Source of the DNA: Mesorhizobium jarvisii
Lineage (GTDB): Bacteria > Pseudomonadota > Alphaproteobacteria > Rhizobiales > Rhizobiaceae
DNA: 50,824 nucleotides
Reading direction: 5' to 3'
Assembly: GCF_003601985.1 (NCBI RefSeq)
Contig: NZ_QZXA01000023.1
Location: forward strand, 1 to 50,824
The notes beneath the pieces were generated by a model that did not search any database, was not told the origin of the DNA, and saw nothing but the letters and a program-made list of their open reading frames with translations. The position numbers and the translations under genes are program-made. The stretch's first letter is position 1. Each line of letters begins with the position of its first letter. Positions 44,290 to 50,824 of this stretch are shown piece by piece.

Positions 44290-44313
44290 AAGGGCGGGAA
44301 TGATCCCGCCCTT
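44290..44313 (-). terminator. terminator hairpin after eno
   Basis: AAGGGCGGGA (44290-44299) pairs with TCCCGCCCTT (44304-44313) around a 4-base loop, 29 bases beyond the eno stop codon. On the transcribed minus strand the stem is followed by TCTCATTT, a T-rich but interrupted tail. Confidence 0.65.
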
Positions 44314-44342
44314 CGTGCAGTATCCGAGCTCAATGTTTCGGA

Positions 44343-45617
44343 TCAGCCCTTGATCACCGACTTGCCGGCGTAACGCGCCTGCTTGCCAAGCTCTTCCTCG
44401 ATGCGGATCAGCTGGTTGTATTTGGCCATGCGGTCGGAGCGCGACAGCGAACCGGTCTTGATCTGCCCGCAATTGGTGGCGACGGCGAGATCGGCGATGG
44501 TCGAATCCTCGGTTTCGCCCGAGCGGTGCGACATGACAGCGGTGTAGCCGGCCTTGTGCGCGGTCTCGACGGCATCGAGCGTTTCAGTCAGCGAGCCGAT
44601 CTGGTTGACCTTGACCAGGATCGAATTGGCAACGCCCATGCGGATGCCGTCGCGCAGGCGCGCTGTGTTGGTGACGAAAAGGTCGTCGCCGACCAGCTGC
44701 GTCTTCTTGCCGATCAGGTCGGTCAGGTATTTCCAGCCTTCCCAGTCGTCCTCGGCCAAGCCGTCCTCGATCGAGATGATCGGATAGTCGGCGGCGAGCT
44801 TGGCGAGGTACTTGGCCTGGGCCTTGGGATCGCGCGTCTTCTTCTCGCCTTCATAGACGTAGTTGCCGTCCTTGAAGAACTCGGTGGCGGCGCAGTCGAG
44901 GCCGAGTGCGATTTCCTCGCCCGGCTTGAAGCCGGCCTTCTCGATCGATTCCATGATGAAATCGAGCGCCACAGGCGCGCTCTTCAGGTTCGGGGCAAAG
45001 CCGCCTTCGTCGCCGACATTGGTGTTGTGGCCGGCATCCTTCAGCTTCTTGCGCAACGTATGGAAGATTTCCGAGCCCCAGCGCACGCCTTCGCGCAAAG
45101 TCGGCGCGCCGACCGGAAGGATCATGAATTCCTGGAAGTCGATCGGGTTGTCGGCATGGGCGCCGCCATTGATGATGTTCATCATCGGTACGGGCAGGAT
45201 GTGCGCCTTGGTGCCGCCGACATAACGATAGAGCGGCAGGCCGGAGGCGTCAGCAGCGGCCTTGGCGACCGCCAGCGAAACGCCGAGAATGGCATTGGCG
45301 CCGAGCCGGCTCTTGTTGGGCGTGCCGTCAAGCTCGATCATGGTCTGGTCGATATGGATCTGGTTCTCAGCTTCCATGCCGCCGATCGCCTCGAACAGCT
45401 CACCATTGACCGCCTCCACGGCCTTGAGCACGCCCTTGCCGAGATAGCGTGCGCCGCCGTCGCGAAGCTCGACGGCTTCATGGGCGCCGGTCGAGGCGCC
45501 CGACGGCACCGCGGCGCGGCCCATCGAACCGTCTTCGAGTACGACATCGACCTCGACGGTCGGGTTTCCACGGCTGTCCAGGATTTCACGTCCGACAATG
45601 TCGATGATGGCGGTCAT
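44343..45617 (-). CDS. eno: enolase
   Basis: A 424-residue glycolytic enzyme converting 2-phosphoglycerate to phosphoenolpyruvate. The start MTAIIDIVGREILDSRGNPT is canonical, and ATG 45617 fits it. Catalytic and magnesium-binding regions are PSGASTGAHEAVELRD, SIEDGLAEDDWEGW, VGDDLFVTN, LVKVNQIGSLTET and SHRSGETEDSTIADLAV. It is the terminal gene on its strand before a hairpin; the kdsA gene, which uses phosphoenolpyruvate, lies further upstream. Confidence 0.98.
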   Translation of the reverse strand: MTAIIDIVGREILDSRGNPTVEVDVVLEDGSMGRAAVPSGASTGAHEAVELRDGGARYLGKGVLKAVEAVNGELFEAIGGMEAENQIHIDQTMIELDGTPNKSRLGANAILGVSLAVAKAAADASGLPLYRYVGGTKAHILPVPMMNIINGGAHADNPIDFQEFMILPVGAPTLREGVRWGSEIFHTLRKKLKDAGHNTNVGDEGGFAPNLKSAPVALDFIMESIEKAGFKPGEEIALGLDCAATEFFKDGNYVYEGEKKTRDPKAQAKYLAKLAADYPIISIEDGLAEDDWEGWKYLTDLIGKKTQLVGDDLFVTNTARLRDGIRMGVANSILVKVNQIGSLTETLDAVETAHKAGYTAVMSHRSGETEDSTIADLAVATNCGQIKTGSLSRSDRMAKYNQLIRIEEELGKQARYAGKSVIKG

Positions 45618-45816
45618 TGCGATGTCCCCGATTGATCTGACGAAAGGTCGCGCCCGTCTTAGCCAAAGCGACGCAAAAGGCAATCCGGCCATGGCCGAAT
45701 AGTGCCGCCTCCCCGATTCACGAAGCGCAAATTTCTGTCATCATAAGTCATGCGCCCGGACATGCATTTCGGGTTATGGCTGTTGTCGCGCGGGGCGAAA
45801 CATGAGGAGTTTCGCC

Positions 45817-45942
45817 ATGTCCGAGTTGAGCGGTATCGTGAGTTTGTTCCTGATCGCGGCGGCGTTCCTGACGTCGTGCGACACACAGCAATCGCCACCG
45901 AAGGCTTTCGAGCCCTTGCCGGCTTTGCACCTCAGCAAATAG
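45817..45942 (+). CDS. 41-residue lipoprotein
   Basis: A small gene. MSELSGIVSLFLIAAAFLTS is a short signal sequence, followed by Cys21 in the lipobox LTSC and a mature peptide of only 21 residues (CDTQQSPPKAFEPLP and so on). The ATG at 45817 has GAGGAG at ideal spacing; an upstream in-frame ATG (45802) is less likely. The Asp after the lipidated Cys would, by the E. coli rule, favour inner-membrane retention. A strong terminator begins 15 bases after the stop. The size and layout recall entericidin-type lipoproteins, but no family match is claimed. Confidence 0.72.
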   Translation: MSELSGIVSLFLIAAAFLTSCDTQQSPPKAFEPLPALHLSK

Positions 45943-45956
45943 CGTTGCCTTTGAAT

Positions 45957-45988
45957 AAAAGGGCCTCGTCGAAACGAGGCCCTTTTTT
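45957..45988. terminator. strong bidirectional rho-independent terminator
   Basis: GGGCCTCGT (45961-45969) pairs with ACGAGGCCC (45974-45982) around CGAA, and flanking AAAA/TTTT extends the stem. A run of six T follows on the plus strand and four A precede it, so it can stop both the small lipoprotein transcript and the convergent PRC-barrel transcript. Confidence 0.9.
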
Positions 45989-46000
45989 ATTGCGGTTGCC

Positions 46001-46366
46001 TCAATGCCAGTAGGGCGTGACCTTGTAGTACTCATAGGATGCATCGCGCGCCGCCTCGCCGTCCGCGCCGGCCAGTTCGTTGATCGAATAGGCGGGTGCG
46101 GCCTTCAGCTGCTCCTTGGAGAAGGGCACGACATAGCCGCCCTTGTCCTCATCATAGTCGAGACTGGCCCAGGGAACGGCGTGGTACTTCTCGCCGATGC
46201 CGAGAAAGCCGCCAAAGCCGATCACCGCGAACATGATGCCGTTCGACGTTTTGTCGAGCATGATGTCCTCGATGCTGCCGATGCTCTTGCCTTCGTTGTT
46301 GTAGACGGACGTGCCGATGACGCGCGAAGCGGCAATCGCTTCGGTGTGGCCTGTCTGGGTTGTCAT
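46001..46366 (-). CDS. PRC-barrel domain protein
   Basis: A 121-residue soluble protein with one PRC-barrel: IAASRVIGTSVYNNEGKSIG, EDIMLDKTSNGIMFAVIGFG, and YHAVPWASLDYDEDKGGYVV. PRC-barrels occur in photosynthetic reaction centres and RimM; stand-alone copies in soil bacteria are of unknown function, often linked to stress. GAGGAG six bases before ATG 46366 fixes the start; a longer frame to 46453 is not supported. Confidence 0.9.
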   Translation of the reverse strand: MTTQTGHTEAIAASRVIGTSVYNNEGKSIGSIEDIMLDKTSNGIMFAVIGFGGFLGIGEKYHAVPWASLDYDEDKGGYVVPFSKEQLKAAPAYSINELAGADGEAARDASYEYYKVTPYWH

Positions 46367-46449
46367 GGTCTGCTCCTCATTGTCGTTGAACTCTGCTTTG
46401 ACAATGAGGGGCGCGGGTGAAAGTTCCCGAGTTTTTCGGCGGCGACCAA

Positions 46450-46653
46450 TCACTCCGCGAGGATGAAAGTCACCTTCATGTTGACGCGATAGGCAGCGAT
46501 CTTGCCGTCCTCGACGACGATCTTCTGATCCTGGATCCAGGCGCCTTCCACGTTCTTGAGGGTTTTCGCCGCGCGGGCGATTCCCTTCTCGATGGCGTCC
46601 TGAAAGCTCTTCTTCGACGACGAGGTGATTTCGGTGACGCGGGCGACGGACAT
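46450..46653 (-). CDS. dodecin, flavin-binding storage protein
   Basis: A 67-residue protein starting MSVARVTEITSSSKKSFQDA and continuing GIARAAKTLKNVEGAWIQDQ, the dodecin fold. Trp (in EGAWIQ) and Gln (in IQDQK) are the flavin-stacking and binding residues of the family. Twelve copies form a hollow shell that stores riboflavin or FMN. The ribosome site AGGAGG sits before ATG 46653. Whether it binds flavin or acts otherwise cannot be told from sequence. Confidence 0.93.
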   Translation of the reverse strand: MSVARVTEITSSSKKSFQDAIEKGIARAAKTLKNVEGAWIQDQKIVVEDGKIAAYRVNMKVTFILAE

Positions 46654-46739
46654 TGGCTTCCTCCTGCCAAAACGCTCATTTGCCGGCCAAGCGTACAACC
46701 GGTCCCTCGCAACCACAAGCAGAGGCAGGAAGCGCCGGC

Positions 46740-47600
46740 TCAGCGGCCCTTCGCGATCCGGTCGAAAGCCATCAGCCTTTCCAGGAGCGCCGGCATATCC
46801 TTCAGCGGCAGCATGTTGGGCCCATCGGAAGACGTCGAATTGTCGGGATCCTGGTGGGTCTCGATGAAGACACCGGCGACGCCAACGGCGACGGCCGCAC
46901 GAGCCAGCGTCTCGACAAAGCGGCGCTCGCCACCAGACGAGCCGCCCTGCCCGCCCGGCTGCTGGACCGAATGCGTGGCATCGAAGATCACCGGCGCGCC
47001 GATCTCGGCCATGACAGGCAGAGCGCGCATATCAGACACCAGCGTGTTGTAGCCGAAGGACGCGCCGCGCTCGGTGGTCAGAACGTTGGCGTTGCCCGAA
47101 CCGGTGATCTTCGCGACCACGTTCTTCATGTCCCAGGGCGCGAGGAACTGCCCCTTCTTCACGTTGATGACCTTGCCGGTTTTCGCGGCGGCGACCAGCA
47201 TGTCGGTCTGGCGCGACAGGAAGGCCGGGATCTGCAGCACATCGACATGCGGCGCGACGATCGCGCACTGTTCCTCGGTGTGGACATCGGTCAGCACGGG
47301 AAGCGAAAATTCCTTGCGCAATTCATCGAAGACCGGAAGTGCGGCATCCATGCCAGCGCCGCGCGTTGCCGACAGCGAGGTGCGGTTGGCCTTGTCGTAG
47401 CTGGTCTTGTAGACGAGGCCGATGCCGAGCTTGGCCGTCAGCTCCTTCAGCGCACCGGCCATGTCGAAGGCATGCTGGCGCGATTCGAACTGGCACGGGC
47501 CGGCGATCAGCGCCAAGGCCGCCTTGTTGTCGAAGACGACATTACCGACCGTTACCGACGAATTGGGCGCCATCGAATTGGGCACTTGAGGCTTGTTCAT
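46740..47600 (-). CDS. kdsA: 3-deoxy-8-phosphooctulonate synthase (KDO-8-P synthase)
   Basis: A 286-residue TIM-barrel enzyme condensing phosphoenolpyruvate with arabinose 5-phosphate for lipopolysaccharide KDO. Signatures are LIAGPCQFESRQHAFDMAGA, YKTSYDKANRTSLSATRGAG, DVHTEEQCA, LQIPAFLSRQTDML and FDATHSVQQPGG. GGGAGAT precedes the ATG, and the gene overlaps the VOC gene stop by 4 bases, so the VOC gene is transcribed first. Confidence 0.97.
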   Translation of the reverse strand: MNKPQVPNSMAPNSSVTVGNVVFDNKAALALIAGPCQFESRQHAFDMAGALKELTAKLGIGLVYKTSYDKANRTSLSATRGAGMDAALPVFDELRKEFSLPVLTDVHTEEQCAIVAPHVDVLQIPAFLSRQTDMLVAAAKTGKVINVKKGQFLAPWDMKNVVAKITGSGNANVLTTERGASFGYNTLVSDMRALPVMAEIGAPVIFDATHSVQQPGGQGGSSGGERRFVETLARAAVAVGVAGVFIETHQDPDNSTSSDGPNMLPLKDMPALLERLMAFDRIAKGR

Positions 47601-48484
47601 TGTATCTCCCGGAAGATGAAAGCCGCGCCCTGTCCGGATGCCGGCCGCACGACAATATCAGCGCCTGCTATATCGTGCTGTATAGCATTGGCTGCAAGCA
47701 GGCTCGACGCGGCATCGATGCTGCGGACCGCAAAGACGATCGCGGCGAAGCGGAGCTTTGTGGATGAACCCGCCGGGATGCCAAAGCGAGCGGTGAAAGA
47801 TTTGGGGTCAAGCACGCTCAAGGTTGCATTCGGCAGGAGAAACGCGCCGTCCTTAGCGTCGGCAGGATCGTTCACCGCCACGGAAACCAGCCTGCTCTGT
47901 TCGGTAGGCTGGTCACTGACCGCCACCACCTCGAGGATTCCGCTGGCTCCGTTGGCATGAGCCTGCAAGGCCGCACGGTCCACCTTTGGCGCATTGATCC
48001 GCTGGCAGGCGAACAGGAACGCGTCGGGTGCTCCACGGGTCGCGGCAAAGGCGAGCTTGAACGATGCGGTATCGCTCTTGCCCGACGTATCAGTGAAAGC
48101 GCGCGAAAAGCTCAGTGTGTCTCCCGCCGACAGACCGGCGTCGACAAAGCGTGCATGGTCGGTATCGGCATTGTCGGTCCCCAGGACCACAGCCGAAAAC
48201 CCCTCATCGCCGCGGCTGTCGCGATAGAGGCGGTCGCGCGCGACGAAGACGTTGCCGGCGGCCGTCGCGTCGATCGCTGCCTGTTCATTGCCGATCGCGA
48301 GCGGCTCCAGATAGGTGCCGTCAGCGAGGAAAACGCAGCAGTTTTCCGTTCCAAAGGGATGGATACCGGTCGGCGCGACGACGAAGCCCAGCGCAGCGAG
48401 CCGGGCTCGCGCCACCTCGAGGCTCCCGGTCGGCAGAACGAGATGGTCAAGCGGATGCGTGCCGGTGGTTGGTCTGTCGGTCAT
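47597..48484 (-). CDS. VOC-superfamily glyoxalase-like protein
   Basis: A 295-residue protein with two vicinal-oxygen-chelate modules. It opens HPLDHLVLPTGSLEVARARL with a His in the usual first-ligand position, then FGTENCCVFLADGTYLEPLA, a metal-binding Glu pattern of the glyoxalase-like PF13468 type. A second module follows (about 165-290). The substrate is unknown. It is co-transcribed with kdsA, overlapping by 4 bases, but there is no obvious functional link to lipopolysaccharide. Confidence 0.85.
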   Translation of the reverse strand: MTDRPTTGTHPLDHLVLPTGSLEVARARLAALGFVVAPTGIHPFGTENCCVFLADGTYLEPLAIGNEQAAIDATAAGNVFVARDRLYRDSRGDEGFSAVVLGTDNADTDHARFVDAGLSAGDTLSFSRAFTDTSGKSDTASFKLAFAATRGAPDAFLFACQRINAPKVDRAALQAHANGASGILEVVAVSDQPTEQSRLVSVAVNDPADAKDGAFLLPNATLSVLDPKSFTARFGIPAGSSTKLRFAAIVFAVRSIDAASSLLAANAIQHDIAGADIVVRPASGQGAAFIFREIQ

Positions 48485-48577
48485 CAGGCGCGGTGTGCAT
48501 CATTCCAAAGAGCGGTTCAAGGCCATTTCCCCACGGCGGCCGCCGGGACGTGTCGAGATCCAGAACCGCGCCCGGGA

Positions 48578-48868
48578 TCAGCTGCCGGCCACGACATCGG
48601 CGGAATAGCGCAGTTCGCGCAAAGGTTTGACCTTGGCTGTGGTCTGCGCATAGAGCGGATGCGCCTTGTAGGCGGCCAGCGCCGCGTCATCGGGAAATTC
48701 GGCGTAGACGACGACATCAACTTCGTCCGACAGCGGGTCGACCTTGGTGTTCAAAGTGACCTCGAAGAGACTGGAATGAGGAATGTTGCCGAGTTCCAGC
48801 AGCCCGCTGCGCACTGCCTCCACATCCTCCTTGCGCCGTGCGCTGAAGAAAACGATATGCCGGATCAA
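48578..48868 (-). CDS. Dabb-family (stress-responsive alpha/beta-barrel) protein
   Basis: A 96-residue dimeric ferredoxin-like fold, opening MIRHIVFFSARRKEDVEAVR, with the middle VDVVVYAEFPDDAALAAYKA and the His-Pro-Leu of AHPLYAQTTAKVKPL. This matches the Dabb (DUF2218-like stress-responsive barrel) pattern. Its molecular role is unknown. It precedes the VOC gene by 93 bases on the same strand, so co-transcription is possible. Confidence 0.88.
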   Translation of the reverse strand: MIRHIVFFSARRKEDVEAVRSGLLELGNIPHSSLFEVTLNTKVDPLSDEVDVVVYAEFPDDAALAAYKAHPLYAQTTAKVKPLRELRYSADVVAGS

Positions 48869-49037
48869 TCCCGCCTCCTCGATCTGAATGCCGGGGTCTT
48901 TTGTGACGGCGGTTTCCTCGCGTCAACCGTTCATGGCGCCACGCGTCTTTGCGACGCGCCTCAACGGTGCGGGACCTGATCAAGCAGCAACGGGCACGTC
49001 GCACGACGCGCCAGGTTGCTCTCTTCGGGCGGGATAT

Positions 49038-49172
49038 TCAGGCCTTGCCGGTGACGTAACGCACGACGTGGTTGAGCTCCCTGACCGAAATGTCGAGATA
49101 CCGGCCTTGATTGTAGAGACCGTCCCAGATCAGGAAGAACGCGATTGCCGCAATGACGATTACATAACGCAT
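49038..49172 (-). CDS. 44-residue membrane microprotein
   Basis: The frame starts MRYVIVIAAIAFFLIWDGLY, a single transmembrane helix, then continues GRYLDISVRELNHVVRYVTG. I recall similar short proteins with the IWDGLYN...GRY pattern in other rhizobia, which supports reality. The ATG at 49172 lacks a strong ribosome site. A longer in-frame start at 49256 would place a poorly hydrophobic extension in front and is not preferred. Function is unknown. Confidence 0.6.
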   Translation of the reverse strand: MRYVIVIAAIAFFLIWDGLYNQGRYLDISVRELNHVVRYVTGKA

Positions 49173-49444
49173 GGCTAAAGCTATCGCACATGCGCTGCGG
49201 CGGCCATAGACGTTTTTGATTGTGGACAGCAGCATTACGCAAGGCCCAGATGCCACGTGGCACAGCCCAGCCAGTGGCCTGCCTCTTGAAGTTCCCCCTC
49301 ATCACGTGGAAGATTGTGGCAGGCATTCACTGGGAAGCACTGGGAGCTCCCGGGACCAGGCAAGACGTTCGAACCTGGCGAATGATCCAAGAGAACCGTG
49401 ACCCGGCAATTTGCGCCGGCACCACGGAAATCCAGGGGCATGAA

Positions 49445-50701
49445 ATGGCAGACGGGGACCATCATAGCGTAGCGCCGGGCGAAGCGGTCAGGCTCGACGA
49501 GTTCAATTTCGCCGAGATCGTCAAGGGCCTGCCGGCCAAGGCGCGCATGGTGCTGTCGGCGGCGATGAACCTGCCGCGCGGTTCGCTCAAGGTCAGGATG
49601 CCGGATGGCCGAGCCGTTCTGGTTGGCGGCAAGGGACCCGGCCCGGACGCCGAGCTGGTGCTCAAGAACTGGCGCCTGCCAGGCCGCGCCTTTTCCGGCG
49701 GCACGATCGGCGTTGCCGAATCCTACATGGACGGCGATTGGGAAAGCCCTGACGTCACCAGTTTCCTGGAATTGTTCGTGGTCAATTCGGCGATCGGCGA
49801 ACGCGTCGCCGGCGGCGCCAGCTGGCTCATCAACACCGTCCAGCGCATCCGCCACTGGTTCAACGAGAACACACGCACCGGTTCGAAGCGCAACATCTCC
49901 GCGCATTACGATCTCGGTAACGCCTTCTACAAGGAATGGCTCGACCCGAGCATGACCTATTCCTCGGCGCTCTACACGCATGGCGCCAACGACCTGGAGA
50001 GCGCGCAGGCCGCCAAATATCGGGCGCTGGCCAGGGACACGGGTATCGGCCGAAAGGATCATGTGCTGGAGATCGGCTGCGGCTGGGGCGGTTTTGCCGA
50101 ATTCGCGGCGCGCGAAATCGGCTGCCGCGTGACCGGGCTGACGATCAGCCGCGAACAGCACGATTTCGCCAAGGCACGCATCGCCAAGGCGGGACTTGCC
50201 GACAAGGTCGACATCAAGCTGCAGGATTACCGCGACGAAACGGGAACTTACGACCGCATCGCCTCGATCGAGATGTTCGAAGCGGTCGGCGAGAAATACT
50301 GGCCTGTGTTCTTCTCGAAGATGAAGTCCTGCCTGAGGCCCGGCGGCACTGCGGGCCTGCAGATCATCACCATCAACGAGGCCGCCTACGACACCTATCG
50401 CGCCAGGCCGGATTTCATCCAGCGGTATGTGTTCCCGGGCGGCATGCTGCCGACACCGTCGATCCTGAAGTCGCTCGGCAAGGATCATGGCCTTGCGCAT
50501 CTGCGTGAGCGCGTGTTTCCCGATGACTATGCGCGCACGCTCGCCGAATGGCGCAACCGTTTCTGGGGATCCTGGGAGAAGATCGTGCCGCTCGGCTTCG
50601 ACGATCGCTTCAAGAAGCTCTGGGAGTTCTACCTGCACTATTGCGAAGCCGGTTTCCGCGCCAGCTACATCGATGTGCGGCAAGTGGTCTACAAGGCCTA
50701 G
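49445..50701 (+). CDS. cfa: cyclopropane-fatty-acyl-phospholipid synthase family protein
   Basis: A 418-residue SAM-dependent enzyme that adds a methylene bridge to unsaturated fatty acids of membrane lipids, usually on entry to stationary phase or acid stress. Features are the N-terminal lipid-binding region (FAEIVKGLPAKARMVLSAAM), SAHYDLGNAFYKEWLD, the SAM motif DHVLEIGCGWGGFAEF, the RIASIEMFEAVGEKYWPVFF block, and FIQRYVFPGGMLPTPS. ATG 49445 has AGGGG at good spacing; in-frame 49382 is an alternative. A divergent microprotein gene lies upstream. Confidence 0.93.
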   Translation: MADGDHHSVAPGEAVRLDEFNFAEIVKGLPAKARMVLSAAMNLPRGSLKVRMPDGRAVLVGGKGPGPDAELVLKNWRLPGRAFSGGTIGVAESYMDGDWESPDVTSFLELFVVNSAIGERVAGGASWLINTVQRIRHWFNENTRTGSKRNISAHYDLGNAFYKEWLDPSMTYSSALYTHGANDLESAQAAKYRALARDTGIGRKDHVLEIGCGWGGFAEFAAREIGCRVTGLTISREQHDFAKARIAKAGLADKVDIKLQDYRDETGTYDRIASIEMFEAVGEKYWPVFFSKMKSCLRPGGTAGLQIITINEAAYDTYRARPDFIQRYVFPGGMLPTPSILKSLGKDHGLAHLRERVFPDDYARTLAEWRNRFWGSWEKIVPLGFDDRFKKLWEFYLHYCEAGFRASYIDVRQVVYKA

Positions 50702-50771
50702 GCCGTGAACTCATAAATGCTGGATCAGTGAGACGCTGGAAAGCAGTCACCCGTCGGCCTACAATCTGACT

Positions 50772-50824
50772 ATGCCGTTCGCTCGCAAATTGATTCTTCA
50801 CGTTCCGGTATCAGATGAGACCTT
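50772..50824 (+). CDS. possible start of a new gene, cut by the window end
   Basis: From ATG 50772 a frame reads MPFARKLILHVPVSDET and remains open to the last base. It is too short to identify, and no convincing ribosome site precedes it. The 70 bases between this and the cfa stop hold no other feature I can support. Confidence 0.2.
   Translation, partial: MPFARKLILHVPVSDET

Noticed and set aside
45750..46013. 87-codon frame overlapping the small lipoprotein
   Set aside because: It runs through the terminator stem and lacks any signal or ribosome site, while the 41-codon frame has both.

Overview
The window is a chromosomal segment of an alphaproteobacterium of the order Hyphomicrobiales, most like Mesorhizobium or a close relative. 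The sequence is GC-rich and genes are densely packed, with many 4-base ATGA overlaps. It carries typical rhizobial blocks: tmk-holB-metG-tatD, dusB(nifR3)-ntrB-ntrC-ntrY-ntrX, dat-hfq-hflX, fused ispDF-pncC, and eno-ftsB-pdhA-pdhB-pdhC-lpdA-lipA. The pyruvate dehydrogenase E1 beta subunit has its own lipoyl domain. The genus is inferred from gene content and order, not from a marker gene. I see no insertion sequence, prophage, CRISPR array, rRNA or replication origin.

Layout. 1-1340: end of an ATP-dependent DNA ligase, a YidB-like gene, a small hypothetical gene and a decayed reading frame, followed by a tRNA-Ser(TGA). 1.7-9.2 kb: core genes on the plus strand (rlpA lipoprotein, a DacA-type penicillin-binding protein lacking two catalytic motifs, tmk, holB, metG, tatD, metallo-beta-lactamase-fold hydrolase). 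9.2-15.4 kb: an accessory segment. 15.4-25 kb: agmatinase-like, proC-like, aldose-epimerase-like and Bax-inhibitor-1 genes, an ECF sigma/anti-sigma pair, a histidine-phosphatase-fold gene with its catalytic His changed to Asn, an aromatic aminotransferase, mazG, hflX and hfq. 25-33.5 kb: D-amino-acid aminotransferase and the nitrogen-regulatory operon. 33.6-45.6 kb: isoprenoid, lipoate, pyruvate dehydrogenase and enolase genes. 45.8-50.8 kb: a 41-residue lipoprotein, PRC-barrel protein, dodecin, kdsA, VOC and Dabb proteins, a conserved microprotein and cyclopropane-fatty-acid synthase.

The best candidate for an undescribed system is at 9.6-14.6 kb. A 1070-residue class III nucleotide cyclase fused to a zinc ribbon, an AAA ATPase and a helical-repeat tail is transcribed divergently from a compact three-gene run. 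That run encodes a 61-residue orphan protein, a heme-oxygenase-like di-iron oxidase and a Crp/Fnr regulator with an intact cyclic-nucleotide pocket. All catalytic residues of the cyclase are visible. This suggests a local loop in which the cyclase makes cAMP, the Crp-type protein reads it, and the oxidase with its small partner is the output. The loop is inference; the gene arrangement and motifs are seen directly. A small secreted protein lies just beyond the module.

Elsewhere the genes work together conventionally. LpdA, PdhA, PdhB and PdhC form pyruvate dehydrogenase and LipA supplies its lipoyl cofactor. DusB-NtrBC-NtrYX handles nitrogen and redox signalling. IspDF feeds the MEP isoprenoid pathway, and KdsA and enolase share the phosphoenolpyruvate node.
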